Source: Pithys albifrons albifrons
Lineage: Eukaryota; Chordata; Aves; Passeriformes; Thamnophilidae
Assembly (NCBI RefSeq): GCF_047495875.1
Contig: NC_092497.1
Coordinates: forward strand, 330,850-394,849
Reading direction: 5' to 3'
Length of the DNA stretch: 64,000 bases
Part shown: piece after piece, positions 44,788-59,670 of the stretch
How the letters are laid out: every line of letters begins with the position of its first letter
Numbering within the stretch: the first letter of the stretch is position 1
Made by a program: the position numbers and the translations under genes
The notes under the pieces: model-generated
Told to the model about the DNA's origin: nothing
Databases searched by the model: none
The model's input: only the letters and a program-made list of their open reading frames with translations

Positions 44788-47700
44788 TAGCCTCTGTTTT
44801 TTGTAGTTACTGAAAATTAACTTTCTGATTCATCCTGTGTGGACTGGTTGGAAGCCCCATGGCAGGGGATGGAGTTGTCTTTTTGTGCCAAGAGATGAGG
44901 ATGGGATGTCTTGCTATAATACTTTACTCTCCCTCTCATTTACTTTTAACTCAGCAGTGCATTCCTATTTTACATCCTGGGGAGAATTTGCTCCCCATGT
45001 GTAATAAACCCAAACTCTCCAACAGTCTTCTGGATCTGGTGCTGTTTTAGCAACAGACTGTTAAGGAAGTTCAAGCACTCAAAAGGCCCATCCTCTGAGA
45101 ACTCCTCCCCTGGGCTCAGGCTTTCCATCCCACAGGGCTCCCAAATCCAGGTGTTGTTGCAGATGGTGAGGTCGGGGCTCAGCTCAGTCTGTGCTACAGC
45201 ACCAAAGTCAAAGTGCCAGCAGAGGAGACACTAATGCACCCTGTGGAGCTGCTGCCCACCTGTACTGAGCCACCTGAACCACCAGCACACTCTGCAGAGT
45301 GGGACAGGGGTTTCCTCTCCAATCCTCACCTTTGGTTCCAACTTCTGGTCTTTTCGGGGTCTTTTTCTTAATCGTGGTGTAGTTCAGCCAGTGTTGGCAG
45401 CTCAGTGCAAACTCATTAGGACTCAGGGTCAGTTTAATTTGTGGTTTGTGCCTAATGAACCTCAGGGAAGGGTTTGTGATAACTCAGTGCCACGAGCTGG
45501 CAGTGTGAGCTCGTCCGGAGTGCCCTGGGCTGGTGAACAGAACAGCAGAGAAATGGACCTTCCCTGCCTGGTTACCAGGCCAGGCTGTTTCATCTCTGGA
45601 GCAGGATTATTACAACAGTGCTGGCATTGCCATCCCTGCCGTGGTCACAAGCCTAGGAATGCTTGGGCAGGGCTGACAGTTTTCCAAGGCATTTTCCTGT
45701 TGTGTGTCTGTGTTTGGAGCCTGCAGTGGGACAGAGCTGAGCGTTTGTACACACACAGGTCAAGCCCTTGTGCCATCCCAGCTAGGAAGGACACATCTCT
45801 GACAGGAGGGGAGGAGCTGGAGCAGCCCCTGAGCATCACATGGCACTGAGCCTTTGGAGTTAATGATGGCAAACACCCCGTCAGGTCCAGGACACTCTCT
45901 CTGATGCAGCTGAAGCCCTGAGGTCTGTGGGGCAGGTTTTGGTCCACATGCCTTTGCTGTTGCTGCTCAGAGTGGAACAAATGCCAGAGGGATGGCTTTC
46001 TAATTCATTCAGTGTTAGTGTTCTTCCCTCTTTCCTCATAGGTATTTTACTTGGCTGTCTCTCTGCAGCAGAGGGAAGGCCAGACAAGAGCCTGTTCCAG
46101 GGAATCAGAGGAAAAGCCTGGCAGTCCTGGGCAGAGCAGGGGAAGGGCTCGAGGCTGTGGAATGTGTGTGACAGGAGAAAGCCAGGCAGCCAATGCAGCT
46201 GCAAGCAGGCAGTTTATAGTTCCACAGCTACATGGAAGCTTCCAGCAATTCAACATGAGTATTCCCAAGACAAGAGGTACTGGAAGAAAGAGAAATAGCC
46301 ACTAGTTTTTGGTACTGCAAGGGAAAAAAAACTCCAAAGCCATGGGAAAGTTACAGGTCAGTACAGGGAGAAAGCAAAGTGTTGTCATCAGAGAAAAATA
46401 ATCCCTTTTTTGTTTTAATTTTGCTGTACATCTGTGTGAAGAACATAATTGGAATGTTTCAATTGAGAGGAGATTTGTGAAGAACAAAAGGGTTTTCAAG
46501 AGGATTTTTTGGGCTGGATCACAGAACCTGTCCTTCTGTATTCCAGACCTGGAAGCATTCCTGTTCCCCTGGGAAGTCTGTCAGCTTCCCCACCACCCCT
46601 TTTTAAAACAATAAACCCTTAGGGTGCCTTGGGCTGCCCTAACAAGTGCAGGCAGAGATTCCTGGGTCCCAGACATTCAGTCCTGGTCCATTGCACAGAC
46701 AGGCCTTGGGCAGATTTGCTGTGCTGAAATGCTCCGTGTTCCAAATCCACCTGCACTGGTTTAGTTTGTTAATACCTTGCAGCATTTCCTTTTCCTCACA
46801 TGAATCGAGCACAGGAAGGCACTTACCATTGGAGACACCTGCCAGAGGATCCTCTGGAGTGCTGTGGGGCTTGGCAGAACCAGGATTCTCCTGCAGGACA
46901 TTTGCTGACTGTCAGTGTATTTGGGTCACTGCAGTCTTGGTTTTCTTTCCGGAGTTCCCAGCAGTGCTCAGCTCTTGCAGCCTCTGGTTCCAGTGGACAC
47001 CTTTCCTGCTGCCTTTATGGGATCCTGAGGTTTTAAAGTAAACAACCCATTCTTGCTCTGATAAGTCATATTAAAATATTGATCTGGGGGAGGGAGATGG
47101 CCCTCGCTGCACTGAGCCAGAGTCACCTCTAGTCAGACCAAGGAATGGAAAAAAAGCTCTTGGACCTCAATTTTCTCCCTTCCTTCAGGGAGAGCACATG
47201 TAGGGAAGGAAAAATGCAAAATATTGGGGGTTTTCAGCTGCCTGTTTTGCTGAAATGTGAGATGAAGGGTGTTTGCTCTGGCTGCATATTAATGGTTACT
47301 TCTGCCAGCAGGACTGATTTCATCAGTTCCCCAGGTCACAGTGCTTATCTCATGGTCACTGCTAGGGCTTGCCAATCTTTTTAATTTTGATGTACTGTCT
47401 GCTCTGTGCAGGAATTTTTCAGAACTCTCCAAAAGCCTGTCCCATTTCCAAAGGATTTTACTTCCCAGCACACCTTGGAGCTGGATGCTCCAGCTGAGCC
47501 TGTCTGAGCACCACTGGAGAGCCCAGGAATTGCTCACACCTCCCAGGACCTCCAGACAGTCAGGGAGACCATTGCACAAACCTGATGAATGTCACATTTC
47601 TTGTGAAGGCTGCTATGGGATCTGAGCCTGAGATTTTCTCTGAACATAAAGCCACACTTCAGAATGGTAACTTTTGATAATTAACTGGATATCTCACTGC

Positions 47701-49039
47701 TTTCTTCCACTACTGTGCTTCTGCTACACTGGAATATTTTGGAACAGTCTGAAGTAAGTGTGGGGTTTTAAGAAGTAAAGTTTTGAATATAATACCCACA
47801 AAAGTGAGGAACCAGGTCCCTTTGCTGCTTTGGGCTGGATGTGTCTGTCCAGCACCAGAACAGCACTGTGAAATCAAACCTGGAACACAGTCTGTGTCTT
47901 GCCCTCTCCTCTCTGCACCCTCAGCAGCACCAAGGGCACATCTTTTCTACTTTAGGTTGTCTTGGACTGTAAATTTGTCATGGCAAGAATGATCTGCTGT
48001 TTCCTTAAATGTTGATTTCTAATCCAGTCCCTTGATGTCAATGGTCACGTCAGTCATGGCTAAAGGCAGGGCCTGCCCTGTGCTCTCCATGCAGGGATGA
48101 ACCTACAGTTACAGGTTCTAGCAGTCTGATCCCTGCATATACAGCTCAAAAACAGGTTTTCCCCTTAGTAAAGCCCCCCTGATTTCTAATTTTCAGGGAT
48201 TTAGTGACACCCTTGGCTTCTGAGTGATCAGGCTCACACCTCCGGCAACGCCCAGCTCTGTGTTCTGTGGGCACACACCTGGGGCTGTGGGGCCTGGCTG
48301 TGCTGGGGTTGTTCCTGCTGATGGAATTCCTGGGATAGTAGGGGGAATATCCCTCCAGCTTCAGCTGCTTTTGTTGGGTGAGTCCCCGTGGCTGGGCTAG
48401 TTCAGAGTCTGCCCTTAAAGCAGAGCAAGGTTTGGGAAAAATACATCTCTAAAAGTACCTGTACAATAACAACAGCATCCCATGTGCAAACTCCATTTGC
48501 CACTGAAAACATGGATGTGCATGTGAAGGCTACAGAAGGAACCTGACAGTTTGCTTAATCAGAAAAAGAGTGTGAAAGACCCCCAGTAAAAACCCCAAAC
48601 CCCAAAGCAAACCCAGAACATCACATGTTGTCCAAGACCAGTGGAGAAACACTAAAATGTGCTACTTTTAATCACAGAGGAAACATCACTTACTTGATAT
48701 TTCCAGGGTTGTGTTTCTGCAAAAAAACCCCAAACCAACCAGTTTTCCTCAAAATGGGGCTCTGCAGTTGTAGGTGAAGCCCCGGCCACTGCACAGGGAG
48801 CCTGGGGAGGGGCTGGAACTGCATTGCAACACCCAGGGCTGCTGCAGGCCAGTTGGGGGCCAGTTCTTTGACATTAAATGCCAAAGGATTTGGAAATCCC
48901 TGGAAAAAGAAAAGGACCTGGTTTGTTTAAATGTTACTAAAGGTGACACAGGGACAGATAATGCAACACATGTTGCACATGCACCTCAGGGCCACAAGCA
49001 ACACCATCTAACTTTAAAGTTCAGTCTAACTTTGCAGCT

Positions 49040-49120
49040 GGCACTGCTCAGAGCAGAGGGCCGAGTCCAGTGACAGCCAAAGGTCCCTTCCAGCCTAAAT
49101 TATCCCTTGATTCCATTTTA
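49040..49120 (+). mobile_element. Possible CR1 3' tail remnant
   Basis: The order GGCCGAGTCCAGTGAC, AAAGGTCCCTTCCAGCC and a T-rich end resembling ATTCTATG recalls a diverged CR1 3' end in plus orientation. It is short and degraded, so the call is tentative. Confidence 0.45.
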
Positions 49121-51206
49121 TGTGCAAAGCTCCTGGTGTCACTAGACAAAGGGCACAATTTTATCCAAACACAAGTTCTTTCCTCTCATTTTTCTTATAT
49201 GAAATGTGGAGGATATGATGAGTGAAATAGAAATCTGAGGGGTGATGTCTTTTCTGTGGGGAAACAGTGAAAGAACAGCTCCAAAACGGAGGGAATAATT
49301 TACCACAGGGGCAAAAATTGGGCTGTTGGGGAGTTTTTTCACACTGGGAAGGTCTAATGAACAGGAAGGAGCTATGGTTTGGTTCTGCAAAACCTTCATT
49401 ATGAAATTCTTCAGTTAGAAATATTTTGTGCATGAACATCTCACTAGTCCATGAGGAGAATTGGTTCTGTCTCCAGGTGGTACAGACCTGCACAGGTGTG
49501 GGAGTGGTACAGAATGAACCTCCTTTGGAGCTGGTTAATTCTGATCATGAATACTTTGTGTGTTCAGCACAGTCTGTTTGGAAAGCCTCTCTGAAGGGCT
49601 GTAACCCCCACTTATGGTGTTTATTCAGATTTGCACAGGCAGTTTCACCAGTCAGTGCAAGGTGAGACTTGCAGGTCAGGGTTCTGTTACAGGATCTCCA
49701 TGGGGCTCACCTGAATCACTTCTCATGCTTTTTTTCCCTGCACACTTAAAATCAGAATAGTCTGAACTTTATATGTGAAGACAAATGACACAGAAGGACC
49801 CTGGTGTGCATGTAGGGCCAGTGGGGAGGGGTGACTGGATTGGGAAGAGTTTTTTCTGCCTCATTCAGATTCGTGTTACCCAGTTCATGTGTCACAAACC
49901 TCGGGGTAAAGTTGGTTGCAGTTTTTAGGGGTACAGGAAGCTGGACCCCCAGAGGAGGGGCTGGGTTATAGATAAAGTGCTTACAAAGAACTGCTGAGGC
50001 AGCACTCCAGGGGGACCCCAGTTCTGCAGGCCTCTGGAGCCCCAGCACTGAACAGTTTTCCTTCCCTGGACTGCAGCCTCAGAGCTGTTGCACTGATGTG
50101 CATTCACAGAGCAGAACCTGTGTCTTCATGGCTTTGCTCCAGCACATAATCAATTCTCTTAAACTGAATTGAGGCTGGCTGTGTCATCCATGGAAAAATC
50201 CTGTCACAGCCCCACTGTGTGGGCATGGCTCCCTTGGTTTGAGTTCCAGACAAATCTGGGTCAGAGATTTAGGCCAGAATCTTTTGTGGAGAAAAATTGT
50301 ACATATATTCAGTGGAACTGAATCTATCCCTTTGCTTTGCTAATGCCAGGGACTCTGTGCTGCCTTACATTGTTTTTGGATGTGGCCATATAATGTTTGA
50401 GAGGACATTGCTACAGGAACTCTTGGGCTCAGAGTGGGCAAAGCTGGTGTTTGACAGTTTGCCCCAGATTCCTGCAGCATCCAAGGGGCACATTTCTCAG
50501 TGTGGCCCCACAATCTCATGGGCAGAGGGGAGGGTACCGGTGCTGGGCCCGCTCAGATCCCCAAAGGGAAGTGCTGTGACCCTTGGCAGTCGATGGCCAG
50601 TGGTTAAAGATTACCTGTGCTGGTCACTTGGGCTGCTGGACAGAGAAAGATTAACTCAGAGCAGCAGAAAGTAGAGCAAAAGTCTTTAACCTGGAAACCG
50701 TGATCTCTTCTGATTTCCAGGGGCTCAGTAAACGAAATTGATTTTGAGTTTCCCAATCACCAAACTCATTATCTCAGTTCTGGCCTGTCCTGGTGTTTCT
50801 CGTAACCATTCCCTCTCTGACACATCTGACAGGGAGAATCCAGGTTGGGGATTATCTTCAGATTAAGGCAGCGAGGTCTGGCTGACAGTGCCCCATCGGG
50901 ACGTTGCTGTTTCCCAACAAAACAGTTGTGGGCAGAATTTAAACAATTTTCATGTAAGCAGAAGGGTATCAGATAAACCTCGTATTTACCAGTGGCCCCC
51001 ATAGATCTGCTCCCAGTGCAGACACGGCTGGGCACCCTGGGCAGCGTTGGGTACCCTGGGGTGGGTCTGAGGGGGCACTCCCAGCCCTGCCAGTGCCCCC
51101 TGAGCTGCCCCTGCCCCACCGCCCGGGGCACAGCGCGGGGCTCGGACACACACGGGGATGAGCAGCCTCATTCAGCTCTTGGGTTTGCAAGTAGAGAACC
51201 TCTTTA

Positions 51207-52490
<1,284 letters not shown>

Positions 52491-53344
52491 CTGGAGGGAA
52501 CCTGCACTCAGAAACAGCAGGTGAGCAAAGGTAAAGTGAACATCAGCAACTCCTGGCCTAGCACTTTACAAGATTATTCATCAAAAGCACAGAAAGAGGA
52601 ATTATTGATCTACTTTACAGGCTGTAGAAACAGGATTGAGTTTCACAGATGCTCAGGCACACTGGCCTTAACAAGCCTTAATTAAGACCAGGTGTGAGGG
52701 TGGCTCGAGGGACCTTTAACGTTTTCTTTGTCTAAAGTGATTCTTTGTTTGGTGAGGTTTTCAGAGGCTCTGCAGAGTTGGAAAAGGTTACCTATTGCAC
52801 TGGGGTTTAAATTTGCTGGATAGCAACAGCTCTGCAGTTCCTGAGGCTGCTCTTCTGGACTGACTTGGATGGAGAGACTTAAAACTGGTAAGTGGACTGT
52901 TAATTTTTGGTTTTAATGGGATGACTCTGAGGTTCCTGTATGTGGCAATTCAAACAGGAGGTGTGGCTTGGCATGTAATAGATTTGATGAAATTTATAGA
53001 ATGATTATCTATGGGAAATGTGCTGGATCAGAAAGAAATCACCAGAAAACTTTCCCCTTGCTTGCCCCCATCTTCACGCTCTCTGAAGATAGATTAGGAG
53101 TAGAAAACCAGAAATTAAGAAAGGTGTGGTTAATTGATCAGAGCTGGCCTCGTGTTTCAGCCTCTGGATGGCCTGAGCAAGTGTGGTGGTGTCTGGGTCC
53201 TGGGCACTTGGGCCCGTTCTGTGTTCCAGGGCTTTTCAAACTCAGCTTGTGGAAATGGGTGTGTTTGCAGTGTGGGAACTGAGCGGTGTGGCCTGGAGCA
53301 TCCCAGGATATTCTGCTGAAGTGTAATCCCAGAGCCTGGTGATG
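52491..53344. other. Short unique spacer between CR1 and the next minisatellite
   Basis: About 850 bp without recognisable genes or repeats. Confidence 0.5.
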
Positions 53345-53346
53345 GG

Positions 53347-54800
53347 ATGCAGGCTGTGTCAGGGTGCAGGCTGTGTCAGGGATGCTCAGGAGCTGCTGCA
53401 GGCTGTGTTAGGGGTACAGGCTGTGTCAGGGATGCTCAGGAGCTGCTGCAGGCTGTGTTAGGGGTGCAGGCTGTGTCAGGGATGCTCAGGAGCTGCTGCA
53501 GGCTGTGTCAGGGGTGCAGGCTGTGTCAGGGATGCTCAGGAGCTGCTGCAGGCTGTGTCAGGGTACAGGCTGTGTCAGGGATGCTCAGGAGCTGCTGCAG
53601 GCTGTGTCAGGGTGCAGGCTGTGTCAGGGATGCTCAGGAGCTGCTGCAGGCTGTGTCAGGGTACAGGCTGTGTCAGGGATGCTCAGGAGCTGCTGCAGGC
53701 TGTGTCAGGGGTGCAGGCTGTGTCAGGGATGCTCAGGAGCTGTTGCAGGCTGTGTCAGGGATGCTCAGGAGCTGTTGCAGGCTGTGTCAGGGTGCAGGCT
53801 GTGTCAGGGATGCTCAGGAGCTGCTGCAGGCTGTGTCAGGGATGCTCAGGAGCTGTTGCAGGCTGTGTCAGGGGTGCAGGCTGTGTCAGGGTGCAGGCTG
53901 TGTCAGGGATGCTCAGGAGCTGTTGCAGGCTGTGTCAGGGGTGCAGGCTGTGTCAGGGATGCTCAGGAGCTGTTGCAGGCTGTGTCAGGGGTGCAGGCTG
54001 TGTCAGGGATGCTCAGGAGCTGTTGCAGGCTGTGTCAGGGTGCAGGCTGTGTCAGGGATGCTCAGGAGCTGTTGCAGGCTGTGTCAGGGGTGCAGGCTGT
54101 GTCAGGGTGCAGGCTGTGTCAGGGGTGCAGGCTGTGTCAGGGGTGCAGGCTGTGTCAGGGATGCTCAGGAGCTGTTGCAGGCTGTGTCAGGGTGCAGGCT
54201 GTGTCAGGGATGCTCAGGAGCTGTTGCAGGCTGTGTCAGGGGTGCAGGCTGTGTCAGGGTGCAGGCTGTGTCAGGGGTGCAGGCTGTGTCAGGGATGCTC
54301 AGGAGCTGCTGCAGGCTGTGTCAGGGGTGCAGGCTGTGTCAGGGATGCTCAGGAGCTGCTGCAGGCTGTGTTAGGGGTGCAGGCTGTGTCAGGGATGCTC
54401 AGGAGCTGCTGCAGGCTGTGTCAGGGATGCTCAGGAGCTGCTACAGGCTGTGTTAGGGGTGCAGGCTGTGTCAGGGATGCTCAGGAGCTGCTGCAGGCTG
54501 TGTCAGGGTGCAGGCTGTGTCAGGGATGCTCAGGAGCTGCTGCAGGCTGTGTCAGGGGTGCAGGCTGTGTCAGGGGTGCAGGCTGTGTCAGGGGTGCAGG
54601 CTGTGTCAGGGATGCTCAGGAGCTGTTGCAGGCTGTGTCAGGGATGCTCAGGAGCTGCTGCAGGCTGTGTCAGGGTGCAGGCTGTGTCAGGGTGCAGGCT
54701 GTGTCAGGGTACAGGCTGTGTTAGGGGTGCAGGCTGTGTCAGGGGTACAGGCTGTGTCAGGGATGCTCAGGAGCTGCTGCAGGCTGTGTCAGGGTGCTCA
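53347..54800. repeat. Two-module composite minisatellite
   Basis: The array mixes a long module (GATGCTCAGGAGCTG, CTGCAGGCTGTGTCAGG, about 32 bp) and a short one (GTGCAGGCTGTGTCAGG or GGTGCAGG..., 17-18 bp) that share the core GCAGGCTGTGTCAGG. The order of modules is irregular: runs of one to four short modules separate single long modules. A CTGCTG/CTGTTG polymorphism forms a block, with CTGTTG concentrated at about 53,740-54,240. Confidence 0.96.
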
Positions 54801-56410
54801 GGAGCTGAGGCTGAGCAGGGCAGGGCCCACGTGGAGCCTTGAGCTGCCCTGGGGGTTGTGGCACTCACCTGGTTGAGAGGCCCAGGGTCACCTTGTGGGC
54901 TGCTGGCCCTGTCCCCTGGGCAGGGATGTCATGTGGGTAAGGGCACTCTGGTGTTGAGTCCTGCAGACCTGAAGGCACCACAGTTTTCTGAACAAAGCTT
55001 AGGGCATGTGTTTGCTGGCACTGGCACATAAAGAGCATCCTCTCCTCTGCCTCACCATGAGAACAGAACAGGCACTAACCTGGTGTTCCATGTTCATGTT
55101 GGTGCTGCACACCCTGGAGTCGTGACCAGGCAAAGGGGGCTGGAGGGGCTGAGCTGGGGCTGAAAGGGCAGAGGTTTTGATGGAGTGCAGAGCTCAGTCA
55201 GGAAAGCCCTGTCCTTCTGTCACCACTGGGAACTGGATACAAAAGCTGCCTATGGAATCACACACTGGTTCAGCTCACCAGAGCTTGAAATCTGTAGCCA
55301 CGACATCACGAGGCCTCCCAGTTACACAAGGTTGTGTTCAGAATGCAGTTAAAGAAAAATGATTTTTTGTGTTTCATTTCTTGCTATCTCATAGTGTTGG
55401 TATTACTGTTTGAGAGAAGAACTAGTTTGCTGGTCAAACTAATTTCCTCTTCTTTTCTCTTTTTTTTTTAAATGGAGAAATGAGATCCACCCATGAAAAG
55501 TAACCTCCTTTTTAAGGAGAAGAAACCCAAAGTGAGGGAGAAGGGAGGAAAATTCTGTTTGGTTTGGAACAAATGCCTACTTTATATATTTGTGTATGGA
55601 TATTTATTTGGAGCTTCTGCTAAGGTATCTGCTGTGTCAGTGTGTGATAGTGTCACAGCCACCACAGAGCCCAGCAATGCAGCACAACACCCTCCCTTGG
55701 CTGAATCTTTGGTCTCAGCTCGCTGCTGTCTGGGGGTGTTTGTATTTTAAAAGCTAAAACTTTCTGCTGACACTAAAATGAAACACTTCCAACCTCCTGG
55801 TATTTTTCTGTTGTATTGGAAATCAATTCAACACATGCAATTCTTGTTTTAGTAATCTTGGTGAATTAGTTTTTATTTTTATTAAATAGAAGATAGGTTT
55901 GTGTTCATATAAAGATCAAGAGAAAATTAGTTAATTTCATGTCCAAGTGAAGATTCTTAAACTATGCAAGTTTCAGTCATTTCAACATTATTTACTTTCA
56001 AGGCTTACCCAGGGATTCAAAGATAGTGCTCTCTGCTTACCAAGAAAAACCCCTAAGTTTTAATTAACGTTTGCAGGATTAATTCTGTATGAAATGAAAT
56101 TTAGAACTCACCTGCTGTTCCTAGAATATTCCTGAAAACTTGGTTTTCTTCCTCAGAAGTTTATTATGACTGGAAAAAACAAAACACGACATGTACAAAT
56201 CTGAACCTTTATGGTCAGTGAAAAGGGGGTTATTTCCTCCAGATACCAGCTGACGTTTTTCCCACTTACATGAGAGCATTATCCCCTGCCTGGCCGTGGA
56301 GCTGGTGAGGCCACGGCTGCGTGTGGGACTCTGGGGCAGGGTGGGCAGTTCCTGGGGCTGTGCCCTGGGAACGATCACTGGCTGGGAGCTGAGCCTGCCC
56401 TGGCTCTGGC
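54801..56410. other. Unique sequence between two large arrays
   Basis: About 1.6 kb. It is AT-rich from 55,350 to 56,130 and shows no gene, RNA or mobile element that I can support. Confidence 0.5.
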
Positions 56411-56426
56411 TGTGCCTGAGTGGTGC

Positions 56427-58605
56427 TCCAGGGCTGTGCCCTGTGCTGCTCTGTGCCCTGGGATGGGGCTGTGCCCTGTGCTGCTCTGTGCCCTGGGATG
56501 GGGCTGTGCTCTGTGCTGCTCTGTGCCCTGTGCTGCTCTGTGCCCTGTGCTGCTCTGTGCCCTGTGCTGCTCTGTGCCCTGGGATGGGGCTGTGCTCTGG
56601 GATGGGGCTGTGCTCTGGGATGGGGCTGTGCCCTGTGCTGCTCTGTGCCCTGTGCTGCTCTGTGCCCTGGGATGGGGCTGTGCCCTGTGCTGCTCTGTGC
56701 CCTGGGATGGGGCTTTGCCCTGTGCTGCTCTGAGCCCTGTGCTGCTCTGTGCCCTGTGCTGCTCTGTGCCCTGGGATGGGGCTGTGCCCTGTGCTGCTCT
56801 GAGCCCTGTGCTGCTCTGTGCCCTGGGATGGGGCTGTGCCCTGTGCTGCTCTGTGCCCAGGGCTGCTCTGTGCTCTGGGACGGGGCTGTGCCCAGGGCTG
56901 CTCTGTGCCCTGTGCTGCTCTGTGCTCTGGGACGGGACTGTGCCCTGTGCTGCTCTGTGCCCTGTGCTGCTCTGTGCCCTGGGATGGGGCTGTGCCCTGT
57001 GCTGCTCTGTGCCCAGGGCTGCTCTGTGCTCTGGGACGGGGCTGTGCCCTGGGCTGCTCTGTGCCCTGTGCTGCTCTGTGCTCTGGGACGGGACTGTGCC
57101 CTGTGCTGCTCTGTGCCCTGGGCTGCTCTGTGCCCTGGGATGGGGCTGTGCCCTGTGCTGCTCTGTGCCCTGTGCTGCTCTGTGCCCTGGGATGGGGCTG
57201 TGCCCTGGGACGGGGCTGTGCCCAGGGCTGCTCTGTGCCCTGGGATGGGGCTTTGCCCTGTGCTGCTCTGTGCCCTGGGCTGCTCTGTGCCCTGGGATGG
57301 GGCTGTGCCCTGTGCTGCTCTGTGCCCTGTGCTGCTCTGTGCCCTGGGATGGGGCTGTGCCCTGGGACGGGGCTGTGCCCAGGGCTGCTCTGTGCTCTGG
57401 GACGGGGCTGTGCCCAGGGCTGCTCTGTGCCCTGGGATGGGGCTGTGCCCTGTGCTGCTCTGTGCCCTGGGATGGGGCTGTGCCCTGGGATGGGGCTGTG
57501 CCCTGTGCTGCTCTGTGCCCTGGGATGGGGCTGTGCCCTGTGCTGCTCTGTGCCCTGTGCTGCTCTGTGCCCTGTGCTACTCTGTGCCCTGTGCTGCTCT
57601 GTGCCCTGGGATGGGGCTGTGCCCTGTGCTGCTCTGTGCCCTGTGCTGCTGTGTGCCCTGTGCTACTCTGTGCCCTGTGCTGCTCTGTGCCCTGTGCTGC
57701 TCTGTGCCCTGGGCTGCTCTGTGCCCTGGGATGGGGCTGTGCCCTGTGCTGCTCTGTGCTCTGGGATGGGGCTGTGCCCTGTGCTGCTCTGTGCCCTGTG
57801 CTGCTCTGTGCCCTGGGATGGGGCTGTGCCCAGGTCTGCTCTGTGCCCTGTGCTGCTCTGTGCCCTGTGCTACTCTGTGCCCTGGGCTGCTCTGTGCTCT
57901 GGGATGGGGCTGTGCTCTGTGCTGCTCTGTGCCCTGTGCTGCTCTGTGCTGTGCCCAGGGCTGCTCTGTGCCCTGGGATGGGGCTGTGCCCTGGGCTGCT
58001 CTGTGCCCTGTGCTGCTCTGTGCCCTGGGATGGGGCTGTGCCCTGTGCTGCTCTGTGCCCTGGGATGGGGCTGTGCCCTGGGATGGGGCTGTGCCCTGTG
58101 CTGCTCTGTGCCCTGGGATGGGGCTGTGCCCTGGGATGGGGCTGTGCCCTGTGCTGCCCTGTGCTCTGGGATGGGGCTGTGCCCTGTGCTGCTCTGTGCC
58201 CTGTGCTGCTCTGTGCCCTGGGATGGGGCTGTGCCCTGTGCTGCCCTGTGCTCTGGGATGGGGCTGTGCCCTGTGCTGCTCTGTGCCCTGTGCTGCTCTG
58301 TGCCCTGGGATGGGGCTGTGCCCTGGGATGGGGCTGTGCCCTGTGCTGCTCTGTGCCCTGGGATGGGGCTGTGCCCTGGGATGGGGCTGTGCCCTGTGCT
58401 GCTCTGTGCCCTGGGATGGGGCTGTGCCCTGGGCTGCTCTGTGCCCTGTGCTGCTCTGTGCCCTGGGATGGGGCTGTGCCCTGGGATGGGGCTGTGCCCT
58501 GTGCTGCTCTGTGCCCTGGGATGGGGCTGTGCCCTGTGCTGCTCTGTGCCCTGGGATGGGGCTGTGCCCTGGGCTGCTCTGTGCCCTGGGATGGGGCTGT
58601 GCCCT
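56427..58605. repeat. CTGTGCCCTG composite minisatellite
   Basis: A 2.2-kb array of two alternating modules sharing CTGTGCCCTG: a CTGCTCTGTGCCCTGTG module (about 17 bp) and a GGATGGGGCTGTGCCCTG module (about 18 bp), with variants GGACGGGG and CCCAGGGCTG. Larger blocks repeat: about 56,830-56,960 and about 56,980-57,100 are near copies. Long open frames occur in several frames on both strands purely because the units lack stop codons. Confidence 0.96.
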
Positions 58606-59670
58606 GGCATGGATCCTGGGGGGCACTGAGCCAGGCTGTGCCCTGGGATGGGGCTGTGCCAGGGATGAATCCTGGGGCACACTGAGCCAGGCTGTGCCCT
58701 GGGATGGATCCTGGGGGGCACTGAGCCAGGCTGTGCCATGGGATGGGGCTGTCCTGGGGCACACTGAGCCAGGCTGTGCCCTGGGATGGGGCTGTCCTGG
58801 GGCACACTGAGCCAGGCTGTGCCATGGGATGGATCCTGGGGGGCACTGAGCCAGGCTGTGCCCTGGGATGGGGCTGTCCTGGGGCACACTGAGCCAGGCT
58901 GTGCCCTGGCATGGGGCTGTGCCAGGGATGGATCCTGGGACACACTGAGCCAGGCTGTGCCCTGGGATGGATCCCGGGGCACACTGAGCCAGGCTGTGCC
59001 CTGGGATGGGGCTGTGCCAGGGATGGATCCCGGGGCACACTGAGCCAGGCTGTGCCATGGGATGGGGCTGTCCTGGGGCACACTGAGCCAGGCTGTGCCA
59101 GGGATGGATCCTGGGGAGCACTGAGCCAGGCTGTGCCATGGGATGGGGCTGTCCTGGGGCACACTGAGCCAGGCTGTGCCCTGGGATGGGGCTGTGCCAG
59201 GGATGGATCCTGGGGAGCACTGAGCCAGGCTGTGCCATGGGATGGATCCTGGGGCACACTGAGCCAGGCTGTGCCATGGGATGGGGCTGTCCTGGGGCAC
59301 ACTGAGCCAGGCTGTGCCCTGGCATGGGGCTGTGCCAGGGATGGATCCTGGGGCACACTGAGCCAGGCTGTGCCATGGGATGGATCCTGGGGAGCACTGA
59401 GCCAGGCTGTGCCATGGGATGGATCCTGGGGAGCACTGAGCCAGGCTGTGCCATGGGATGGATCCTGGGGCACACTGAGCCAGGCTGTGCCATGGGATGG
59501 GGCTGTCCTGGGGCACACTGAGCCAGGCTGTGCCATGGGATGGATCCTGGGGCACACTGAGCCAGGCTGTGCCATGGGATGGGGCTGTCCTGGGGCACAC
59601 TGAGCCAGGCTGTGCCATGGGATGGGGCTGTCCTGGGGCACACTGAGCCAGGCTGTGCCCTGGGACAGCT
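58605..59670. repeat. CACTGAGCCAGGCTGTGCC minisatellite fused to the previous array
   Basis: Beginning at 58,605 the GGATGGGG module of the previous array acquires a new partner. Units become CTGTGCCATGGGATGG followed either by GGCTGTCCTGGGGCACACTG or by ATCCTGGGGAGCACTG, then AGCCAGG. Unit length is about 42-50 bp, with longer units where GGCTGTGCCAGGGATGGATCC is inserted. The junction is seamless, so the second array apparently grew from the edge of the first. Confidence 0.95.

Noticed and set aside
53347..54876. Cys/Gly-rich open frames of 289-389 codons
   Set aside because: Artefact of the two-module minisatellite.
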